NCBI GenBank assembly: GCA_036939975.1
Contig: JALLPB010000368.1
Coordinates: 1-16,984, forward strand
DNA: 16,984 nucleotides
Source: Cyclostephanos tholiformis
Lineage: Eukaryota > Bacillariophyta > Thalassiosirophyceae > Thalassiosirales > Thalassiosiraceae
Direction of reading: 5' to 3'
Shown in pieces: positions 8,063 to 16,481 of this stretch (positions within the stretch are counted from its first letter, which is position 1; each line of letters begins with the position of its first letter). The position numbers and the translations under genes are program-made. The notes below the pieces were generated by a model that saw nothing but the letters and a program-made list of their open reading frames with translations, did not search any database and was not told where the DNA came from.

Positions 8063-10866
8063 ATGGTTGATCAATCTGGGACGAGGGTCTCCTTCTCCAA
8101 CCCACTCCAAAAACCATCAACACCGTCGAGTAATGATGAAGAATACTCACGTTACCCTAGGGGTTCTGGAATGAGTTTGGTCTCCTCCTCCAACTCAATC
8201 CCATCAACCCCAAGACCATCGGAATTGTCGACTAATGATGACGACTGCTCGCTCTCCCCTAGTGCTCCAATGGCTTTGCAAAGAGCGGGCAGCAACTACC
8301 ACCTCACTTACAGGCGTTCAAGTTTGAGAAAACTTGATCCTGCCAATGATGTGGAGGCCATCGGTGTCATCCACGAGGACGAAGGTCGCGACCTCGAATT
8401 CATCTTGCCCCGACTGAGCATATGCATCATGATAGTTGGCACGCACGGCGACGTCCTACCCTTCTGTATCCTCGCCAAGGAATTGCAGGCCCTGGGACAT
8501 CGAGTGCGCATCGCGACGCACGAGGTTCATCGACGCACCGTCACGTCGCGATGCATCGAATTCTACCCGCTCGCGGGCGATCCCAAAAAATTATCCGAAT
8601 GGACCGTACAGAGCGGGGGGCACATATTGGGAGAGATACGCGAGGGGGTGGCCGATTTGTCGATCGTGAAGGCCAAGATGGAAATGGTGAGGAGCATTAT
8701 TTTGAGTTGTTGGGGTGCCGTGTCGGCTCGTGACCCCCTCTCTGCCTACCACGAATTATTCGACGACACAAGTATATGTAAGCCATCGACCCTGCCATTC
8801 GTGGCCGATGCGGTCATCGCCAACCCGCCGTGCATGGGGCACATTCACGTTTGTGAGGCACTCGCGATTCCCCTGCATATCATGTTTCCCCAAGTAAGTC
8901 CTAAGTGTACAATCGTCTGTTCCATTCCGAATTAATCATTCACTCATCAACACTCTCCACGTATCCACTTGTTCTTTGGACAGCCGTGGTACTATGGCAC
9001 CGCATCATTCCCCCATCCCTACAGCGGATTGTCCTATGAGAATCCCCACTCTCCCGATAAGTCGCAAACCAAATTCAACATCAACTATACATCCTACGCG
9101 GCGTTTGAAACCATCCAACAAGTTTCACTCGGAAAGTTTATCAACAGATGGAGGAAGAGAACCCTCAACTTGCCGAGAGTGCCCTTCAATCACAAATACT
9201 CCAATCCCATCGTTCAGTGTAAGATTCCGTTCTCGGCCATGTGGAGTCCAAGTTTCGTTCCTAAGCCGTTGGATTGGCCGGAGCAATGTCGGGTAGTCGG
9301 TGCGTTCACTGAGCGTTCCGGTGGAGACTTTGGGGTCACTACGGCAATATCGATGGTAGATACAGAAAGGTTATCACCTCTTTTGGAATGGATTAAACGT
9401 GGCGGGGAGAAGAAGAAGCCGGTCTTCATTGGCTTTGGTAGCATGGTCATCGAAGATACGCGGAGTTTGCAGCAGATGATTATGGACGCGGCAAAGGCAA
9501 CGAACACGAGGATCATTGTTCAATCGTCGTGGAGCAAGCTAGACGTTTCCGGAGAACCCAACTGTCATAACGTGGGACCGGTGTCGCATGATTGGTTGCT
9601 TCCTCAGTGTTGTGCGGTGATTCATCACGGTACGTATTTCTGAAATCTGTGAAAATTTTCAAGTTGTCGTCATTCCAGATTCTGATATTATCATGTCACC
9701 TCCCAGGTGGTGCTGGGACTACCGCCGCAGGCCTACGCTATAAGTTACCCACTTTGATTTGCCCTTTTTTCGGTGATCAGTACATGTGGGGGGAAATGGT
9801 TTACCGGCGCGGCGTGGGCCCATCACCCTGTCCAATATCCAAACTCACCAAGGATGTGTTGATTGAAAAACTGCGTGAACTGACAAGCTCAAAAATCAGA
9901 GAAGCAGCAGAATCTTTGGCAGCAAAGATGGACTCAGAAGATGGCGTCATAGATGCCCTTCAACATTTTTGGTCTGCTTTACCTAGAGATAGCATGATGT
10001 GTTCACTTGGTCTTATCATGGGTAAATCTCTCTTGGCGAAGTATGAAATGGACGGCATACTCGTTTCAGCAGAAGTTGCTTCCGTCCTTATTGGTACCAG
10101 CAGTGATTTTATAGACCGATCCAAGATTTTGCTGTTGCGCAAAGGCCGATTGCGCCCGCATGCAACAGCAACCCATGCATTGAGGAATAGAGGAGCCTAT
10201 GATACCTTATTTCAGGGGTCAGCCGCCGTTATCTTGGAGTTTTTTGAGCAGCTATTTCGCACTCTATACCAATTCTATCATGTTCCCGACAGATTTGCTA
10301 GGTCACATGGCCTGTTGGGCTGTATCTTTGGGATAGTCGTAAGCCCGCTATATTTCTTTAAGGGAATATGGAAGTTGATATTTAATCACGTCGATCGTCT
10401 GGGAGTTACGGTCGCCAATGGCATCTTTGACAAGCAATGGTTGTATTTCATAAATAGGTCAGCTATTTCCCATGTGCACCGGGACGTATCAACATTATCA
10501 GAAACTAGAAGTTTGGTCTCCGACGAAAGTGTTAAAGTCATTAAGCAAGCTCGCAAGATTGCGATCAATGCTAGGAGCATGTTTGTGGCGTGTAAGCCGA
10601 AATTCATGAATGGCCATTGGCACTACCGTGAGGTCAAGACCGATGAATTAGTATCTAGACTAATGGGCGATGCCTGCAATTTAAGTCTCTCAGAGAACGA
10701 GCTACAGATTTTGGTGGAGCGCTTGTCTTGGGCAAAAATACGAATGGACAAAATGAGTTACAATCGATTTTGCCTATTCATCGGAGAGGCAGTTCATGGT
10801 CGATTCTATTTAACAGCATCAACCAGAGATCCTTTTACCGAGGCAGTCAGTTGTTACCTAAATTAG
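8063..10866 (+). CDS. Sterol 3-beta-glucosyltransferase (UGT80/GT28-like), 3 exons
   Basis: Predicted to move glucose from UDP-glucose to the 3-hydroxyl of membrane sterols, giving steryl glucosides. Exons 8063-8893, 8984-9629 and 9707-10866, joined by GTAAGT...ACAG and GTACGT...CCAG introns, give 878 residues in one frame. Residues 1-115 are Ser/Pro/Asp-rich with two imperfect copies of a PSTP...S(T)ND(E/D) block. At about 119-153 stands the GT28 N-terminal signature (ICIMIVGTHGDVLPF, GHRVRIATH); His replaces the Arg usual in GTRGDV. FPQ-PWYYGTASFPHP spans intron 1. The donor-binding motif HHGGAGTTAAGL starts at about 491, split by intron 2, followed by PFFGDQYMWGE and RGVGP. No GRAM or PH domain is seen, as in plant rather than fungal enzymes. 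About 290 residues after the catalytic region form an unusual extension with amphipathic and hydrophobic helices. The start is the first ATG of the open frame. Confidence 0.9.
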
Positions 10867-11111
10867 AAAAGAAAATATTGTCTAAAAACTCTTGGTAATT
10901 TACTAGAGGGCTGACAGTAACCGTGACAGTTCATTTTAAGTAGCATGGCAGGCGTTGGCCGTCGTTTATGTACAGTAGTATGCCGCCCAGAACCAAGACC
11001 TAAGTCGTCGGTGCAACCTTTGGATTCGAGGTGGTTGAGAACTGGTAATATTTGGTACTCACTTCATATATTCATACATCACTAAAATTTAACCTGGCTT
11101 GGTTAGGGTTC
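10867..11111. other. 3' flank of the glucosyltransferase gene
   Basis: Non-coding sequence after the stop codon. It presumably holds the 3' UTR. No gene or structured element recognised. Confidence 0.4.
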
Positions 11112-11560
11112 TCAGCAAATAAAAAAATCAACTGACAGAGATGTATTCTTATTCAAGCGACAGAGCGGAAGCATGTTGAGCATAATGAGCAAAAGCGCTT
11201 GTGGAGCATATGGGGAGGGGGGCTGGGTTTGCTTTAGAGGTAAGCACATCGTGTCCATTCTCATTTCGAAGGCTACTGCATGAATACCTTCTTCTGGCAT
11301 CCACAGGACAGCTTCAGCTTCATTATCAATTGTAGGGGATCCTTTGACATTATACGCCCTTTTGCCAAGAAAATATAGTGCCATCACCATGAAAGAAATA
11401 ACCGCAATATCAATAGCAAAAATGGCCATGACAAGAACTTTGCTATTGTTTCCTCCGAAAGGAGCCCCTCGATGGGAGTGGGAGTGGCAGGATGTTTTTG
11501 CCCAATTCCTTTTCTATGGCGGAACATGCGACAATAATGTAGCGTGACTCTGTTTCAGAA
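11112..11560 (-). pseudogene. Fragment coding a membrane segment and tail; possible decayed 3' gene end
   Basis: On the minus strand a frame stays open from 11513 to the stop at 11112. It codes a Gly/Asn-rich lead, a strong hydrophobic helix (VLVMAIFAIDIAVISFMVMA), then a basic stop-transfer-like LGKRAYNVKG and a polar tail. No convincing start or upstream exon is visible. Just upstream, in another frame, a short run reads VACSAIEKELGKNI. This resembles the KACCEIGKNI that precedes the membrane helix of the VWA protein encoded from 11852, and the DNA around GGCAAAAA is similar. It may therefore be the frameshifted last exon of an inverted paralogue. The match is short, and an unrelated gene remnant or chance are real alternatives. 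Confidence 0.28.
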
Positions 11561-11851
11561 TACTCGGCATGTCATGCCATTTCCTTTGATTCCAGGTGGA
11601 TTCGAAGTTGTTGCGATGGTGGTGCCAAGAGGAGCGAGCCGTGGGAGAGTAGACGGACGAACTTTCTACCGATGGACAAAGGAGCGGTCACGCACACAAT
11701 ACTCATTCCTACGTCAGATTTTCTAGTTAGCACTTCATCGCACGAATGCAGGGCAAAGGCGCATTACCGCCGCGTGAGCGCATGACCCGGTACCCTCACA
11801 TAATTCTTAAGAAGCTAAGGCAAATCCGAGACAGAGACAGCACATAATTAC
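11561..11851 (+). promoter_or_regulatory. Upstream region of the VWA-domain gene
   Basis: About 290 bp without a supported gene, presumably promoter and 5' leader of the gene starting at 11852. The small plus-strand frame at 11544-11726 has no recognisable features. Confidence 0.35.
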
Positions 11852-14098
11852 ATGATGATCAACCTCTTCCCATGGATTCTTCAGCCGGGGGTGCCGTTGT
11901 TTCTTGCGGTGGGCTCTCTTCAGCTTCTTGCAAGTGCGGCCAGCATAGACAAGGAAAGCGAAGTTGAATCCATCTTCCAAAAAATGGAATCTGATGCAAG
12001 GACCTTCCGAGATATAATTGAGAGCGCAAACATCGCTCGTTGCGAGACAAAGACATTAGTGGAATGCTATAAAGGCAACTTCAACGATTGCACTTCAATG
12101 TTTCCTAATCAGCAGTGTCTAAAGGCGGATGAGTTTGTGCTTTCCACTTGTGGAGATGGTGTGAGCTGCAATGGTGAGTGCGTGCATTGAGACATCTCAA
12201 GATGTTATTTTTGCTATATTTATATCTCAACAGAAAATATACGAGTCGCAGCGTTCTGGGACAAAACAATCTCTAAGATTTCATTTCCAGGATCTCAAGA
12301 CAATCCAAGTGATTCAATAATCGAAANTCTGGGACAAAACAATCTCTAAGATTTCATTTCCAGGATCTCAAGACAATCCAAGTGATTCAATAATCGAAAC
12401 CATCTGTTACAGCCGTCTTGCTGAACCATTCATGGTTGAAAAGTATAAAGCGGATGAAGAATATTGGGGTCGGTATGGTGTACAGCCTAGCGAGACTTAT
12501 TTTGCTGCCCACAACGGACTCTTCCGGTCAATTCCAGCCTATCATCAAGAGGTATGCGGGGCTTATGATCCTCGCCGCCGACCGTATTTTGTAGCTGCGT
12601 CAAGTGGTCCCAAAGATGTAGTGCTGGTTCTAGATGTCTCTGGAAGTATGGAGGACTATGGACGGATGGATATTGCAAAAGAAGCTGCAATTACTGTCGT
12701 AAGAACTCTCACGGTAGCAGATAGGTTTGCTGTTATAACATTCTCATCTGACGCTTCTCAGCTCGGGGGATATACCGGCCTCATCCGAGCAACAATTGAG
12801 AACCAAAATCAGTTGGTACAAGCCATCAAGGAGCTAAAACCACAAGGTGGCACAAACTTTAACAATGCCTTCACAAATGCCTTTGATGCCCTTGATGAGA
12901 CAATTAGAAATGAAGCAACAAGTGGTTGCAACATTGCCATACTATTCATGACAGACGGTCAAGTTTCAGAAGGACCGGGAGCAGTCGAGGTTATCAGCCT
13001 TGTGAATGAGCGTACTAAGCAGCTTGAGATGAATTTCAGCAGGAAAACAACTATCTTCACATTTAGCCTTGGCAAAGAGGCAGATCACACCATTACCAAG
13101 ACTATCGCGTGCAACACAGGAGGGATTTGGACTCCTGTTTCGGATGTCTATGGTGACCTCATATCGGCTATGAGCGCATACTATAAATTGTTTGCTTTGG
13201 GTCTCGGCGTGGGAGGGAATGAGGACTTTGCCGCTTGGGTAGAGCCATACAAGTTCTATACACGCGGTGTAATCGGAACGACAGTCTCCGTGCCTGTGTA
13301 TGATCGAAGTGTTACCCCACCCCTGTTCTTGGGCGTGGTTGCGGTTGATTGTGACATGTCAGCCATCGAGCAGGTCCTTGGTGAAAAAGCGACCTCATCG
13401 ACTATGCTGGAGCGGTTTGTGGCACGATCAACTGCCCTCTGTCCCAAAATTGAATTGAGTGCATGTGAGCTCGATGCTTTGCGATTCCTTAGCGGAGGCG
13501 AGGATGCTACTTGTGCGGTCTGTAATACCACTAATTATGCAGGTATAGTCCCTGAGACATGCCAACTCCAGAGTGATCTGCCAAATGACCCCTTGGACAA
13601 TTCAGACAGTAAGTTGTGCTTGGTTTTAGTGCTTTGATTTAACAGACGAGATTAACAAACCATGTACTGCAGTGGCAGGGAAAGGATACAAAGAGAAGGC
13701 ATGTTGTGAAATTGGCAAAAATATCCCNCAAACCATGTACTGCAGTGGCAGGGAAAGGATACAAAGAGAAGGCATGTTGTGAAATTGGCAAAAATATCCC
13801 ATCTGATTCATGCCCCGCTGTTCACCCAAGTCCGATTACAAAGATAGGTTCCTCTGGTTTGATCATCATTATCGTCATTTTAGCTGTAATCATAGGAGTT
13901 CTGATGATGGGAGTATTTTTGTCATACAAGGCGAAGAAGCGTAACGCAAACGTACAAGTCCCCGTAGCAGTGCCTATTCAGGTTGGCAATAATATTAACA
14001 CAGCCAGCGATAACATCGACGTGTTGAACTCTTCAAAAAATGCAAGCATGGCGCAGTATCCTGGAGCTTCTGCTCCGCCCGCATTTGTCAATCCTTAG
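11852..14098 (+). CDS. Secreted/type I membrane VWA-Cache protein (alpha2delta-like architecture)
   Basis: Predicted surface protein with an adhesive or ligand-sensing ectodomain. The ATG at 11852 opens a signal peptide (residues 1 to about 30, hydrophobic FLAVGSLQLLASAA). Exon 1 ends at 12173 (GTGAGT donor); exon 2 best starts at 12234 after CAACAG; exon 2 ends at 13608 (GTAAGT); exon 3 ends at 14098. After removing the two duplicated joins the protein is about 658 residues. In order: FWDK...ICYSRLAEPF and NGLFRSIPAY, as in the VWA_N region of calcium-channel alpha2delta proteins; a VWA domain with complete MIDAS (DVSGSM at about 217, GGTNF Thr at about 290, TDG Asp at about 324); a Cache-like segment (W-EPYKFYTRGV...PVYD...LGVVAVDCDMS, about 418-459); a Cys-rich stretch; one transmembrane helix (GLIIIIVILAVIIGVLMMGVF); and a short Pro/Asn-rich cytosolic tail. 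As assembled, each 73-nt join insertion shifts the frame; this is an assembly effect, not decay. Partner and ligand unknown. Confidence 0.85.
12255..12399. repeat. Assembly join: single N between identical 72-bp copies
   Basis: Positions 12255-12326 and 12328-12399 are identical, separated by one N at 12327. The copy covers coding sequence of the VWA gene. Reading straight through hits a stop after the N, whereas deleting one copy plus the N restores an open frame running into the VWA_N region. This is an uncollapsed contig overlap. Confidence 0.93.
13656..13800. repeat. Assembly join: second single N between identical 72-bp copies
   Basis: Positions 13656-13727 and 13729-13800 are identical with one N at 13728. 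It has the same 72-bp length and same structure as the join at 12327, so the sequence between (12328-13727) is one 1400-bp contig overlapping both neighbours. The join lies at the start of the last exon of the VWA gene, just before its membrane helix. Confidence 0.93.
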
Positions 14099-14582
14099 TT
14101 CAAGTAAGTGCCAGTGTTAATGGATATGAGAGGGCGTGTAAGACCACAGGGCAACTAGTAATATTGCGTTCGACGTGAACATATGCATAGTACACCAATC
14201 CGCAAGTACTTTATTTGCGTGATAGAAATAGCCACATCTAGAAACGAAACTCAATCTTTGCCTTCTTAACTTGATGTTCGTTATTACAAGGTAAATTTTC
14301 ACTTACAGCTAGTTATTTCTAAATTGAGAAGCTCCATGCTGATAAAAATAGTTTGATCGCATTATAGCTTTCGTATTATTATCGCTCAGAGCCGATCAGC
14401 AGCCACATCCAGTTGCAAGCGCGTCGGTAATATACCAAACCGTGTAGTATAATGAATCGTGATCAAGAATTCTATCTTCCATGAACAGACAAGGTTCCGG
14501 CGTAGTGAACAATTAAGTCATTGTCGAAAAATCGTATAATATCTTCTCAACCACTAGACTCTCGTCGTTCTCCCACGCCCGC
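14099..14582. other. Convergent intergenic region
   Basis: AT-rich spacer between two genes that point at each other, holding both 3' UTRs. No RNA gene, repeat or reading frame of note was found; the 61-residue minus-strand frame at 14117-14302 has no recognisable features. Confidence 0.5.
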
Positions 14583-16481
14583 TCAACATCGCGATCCCGT
14601 CAGTACGAACCTCGCGGCGGCATCTCCGGCATTTACCCCGCTCTCGAGTGCGCCGTTGAGAGTCGACGTGGCCATGTGATCCCCACACACATATATCCCC
14701 CTCGGGAGCAATACCCCTCTAAAAGTGGAACAATCCCGTCCACCGTGTACGTTGGCGCACATCACGACGTCGTCGACTCCTCCCCCACGATGATAGTTCG
14801 CCGGCTGGGCGTTGTCGATTAAGTACGATCCCTTTCGTATCCATCCACATTCGTCGATAATGTCGCTCGCGTATTCGGGGAACCACGTCGATAGTTGCCT
14901 CCTCACCGACTTGTCGAGGGAATCGATATCGTTCCCGTGCCCCACCAGCGCGTTTTCCAATATCGACACGCAACACAGCTCGTATCCGACGGGGGCGTGA
15001 CCCTCCTGTACCCTCGACGGGAAACAGACGTTGTTGATAGGGTATTCCATCGTGTTTCGATGGGACGGGTCGCGTCTGCCCTCGCCGTTCAAAATCAGTA
15101 CCGGATCGAGGATTGGAGCTGGCGATGGGAATCCGTAGTACAAGCATCCAACGGAGCGACGCGGCGGCAACGATGCTAATGATCCCACCCCCGGCGTTGG
15201 GGACGATGATGATGATGATCCATCGTCGGCGGCGGTCACGCCGCCACCGCCGATGAGACCGTTCGTGCCCATAAGCAGCCCATTCGCCGCGTCGACATCG
15301 GTCGCGATCACGACGCTACGCGCGCGGACAGTCCGAGCGGTCGTCCCATGCCCCCTCGAATCAAATCTAACGACGAATTCTCCGCCCCCCCCGCCACCCC
15401 GATCTCTCATTCCGCGCGATGCGTCAAACTCCTCCCTTGCCCCCCCCGATGCCGCCGTTAACGACACCACCCTCCACTCACATCGAACGTCGACGCCGAG
15501 TCCTATCGCCCTATTCTTGAGCTGATCGACGATCGTTCGCATCCCCCCGCGCGGCAATGACGCGTACCCCCCCGCGAACATTTTCATCACGAAATGCAGC
15601 ATCCGCGATGATATATTTTCCAACGACGTGAGGTATATACCCTCGATGAACGGCGCGAAGAACGCGTCGACGAACTCGCGCGATAGGCCGTATTTCTCCC
15701 GTAGGCACGTCTTGGCATCGACGTCGTCCATGTCGAACAATCCCTCGACGGTCCCGGTGAGCACGGTGAGGAAGAGCGGTACCAAGCGCAGCTTGTCGAG
15801 GGTACCGCATACCGAGGAGAATATCGTCTCGAGCGCGCTATGCGGACGTCTCAGGGGATCCGACAGGCTCGCGAAGTAATAACGACCACCGTGTACGCCG
15901 TCGTCATCGGCGTCATCGGAGTCATCGTAGCGACGTAACCTAACGAGCGCGCCCGGCTCGAACCTACCAAGTTCCAACGCGCCGTAGTCGAGCAATCTTC
16001 GCGACGAGGGATAATCCTCGACGAATACCGCGAATCCACGATCGAGGACGTACCCGTCGGCGGTCACGTCGGTTCGGACGCGACCGCCGAGGTCGTCGGA
16101 TGATTCGAGGAGCATGACCGATGGTGGGCGGGGGGAGGGGAGTGATTGTCGCGTCGTCGTCGTCGACGTCGTCGTGGCCAAGGCCGATGCTTCCGAGGCG
16201 GTTATAGCCGCGGCGAGTCCGGAGATGCCGCCGCCGATCACCAACAGGTCGACGTCGTCGATCACGTCGTTTCCCCCCGTCGTCGACGTCGTCGTCGAAT
16301 ATGACGACGACGATACCGACAACAAACACGATAATGACGTCCTCCCGATGGCTAATGGCGGAGGCGGGGAGAACGCTTCCGTCGACGTCAGGAGGAGGAG
16401 GAGGAGGAGGGGTAGGGATAGACGAGGAGGGGCCAATGCTGTTTTTGATTTAGGGGGCATTGTTCGTACGCCAACGTCCAT
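14583..16481 (-). CDS. FAD-dependent oxidoreductase (amine oxidase/phytoene desaturase-like), likely plastid
   Basis: Predicted flavin-dependent dehydrogenase or oxidase; substrate not identifiable. It is a single exon of 632 residues. The N-terminus has Lys, a Leu-rich helix (LSLPLLLLLLL, about 21-31) and TSTEA-FSPPPP, which fits a signal peptide ending in the Ala/Phe motif of diatom bipartite plastid presequences. The FAD-binding Rossmann motif DLLVIGGGISGLAAA lies at about 78-92, the ribose-binding Glu in VMLLESSDDLGGRVRT at about 122-137, and GYVLDRGFAVFVEDYP follows. The C-terminal FAD block is GIYVCGDHMATSTLNGALESG (about 595-615). This set matches cyanobacterial and plant NAD(P)/FAD oxidoreductases annotated as amine oxidase or protoporphyrinogen oxidase-like. 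A Thr/Ser/Pro-rich insertion (about 100-120) sits inside the Rossmann fold after the first helix, and Gly- and Ser-rich runs occur later. Met8 (codon at 16460) is an equally good start, with a shorter n-region. The gene is GC- and CpG-rich compared with the other genes. Confidence 0.88.
   Translation of the reverse strand: MDVGVRTMPPKSKTALAPPRLSLPLLLLLLLTSTEAFSPPPPLAIGRTSLSCLLSVSSSSYSTTTSTTGGNDVIDDVDLLVIGGGISGLAAAITASEASALATTTSTTTTRQSLPSPRPPSVMLLESSDDLGGRVRTDVTADGYVLDRGFAVFVEDYPSSRRLLDYGALELGRFEPGALVRLRRYDDSDDADDDGVHGGRYYFASLSDPLRRPHSALETIFSSVCGTLDKLRLVPLFLTVLTGTVEGLFDMDDVDAKTCLREKYGLSREFVDAFFAPFIEGIYLTSLENISSRMLHFVMKMFAGGYASLPRGGMRTIVDQLKNRAIGLGVDVRCEWRVVSLTAASGGAREEFDASRGMRDRGGGGGGEFVVRFDSRGHGTTARTVRARSVVIATDVDAANGLLMGTNGLIGGGGVTAADDGSSSSSSPTPGVGSLASLPPRRSVGCLYYGFPSPAPILDPVLILNGEGRRDPSHRNTMEYPINNVCFPSRVQEGHAPVGYELCCVSILENALVGHGNDIDSLDKSVRRQLSTWFPEYASDIIDECGWIRKGSYLIDNAQPANYHRGGGVDDVVMCANVHGGRDCSTFRGVLLPRGIYVCGDHMATSTLNGALESGVNAGDAAARFVLTGSRC

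Noticed and set aside
12432..13637. VWA gene starting at the ATG at 12432
   Set aside because: The assembly duplication hides the true start. Upstream exon sequence supplies a signal peptide and the VWA_N-like region in frame once the join is merged.
12327..13728. Genuine frameshifts or decay of the VWA gene
   Set aside because: Both frame breaks coincide with single-N joins flanked by identical 72-bp copies, and the frame is intact once each is collapsed.
14719..16329. Several long frames overlapping the FAD gene on both strands
   Set aside because: GC-rich coding DNA with few stops gives shadow frames. Only the 632-residue minus-strand frame has family motifs.
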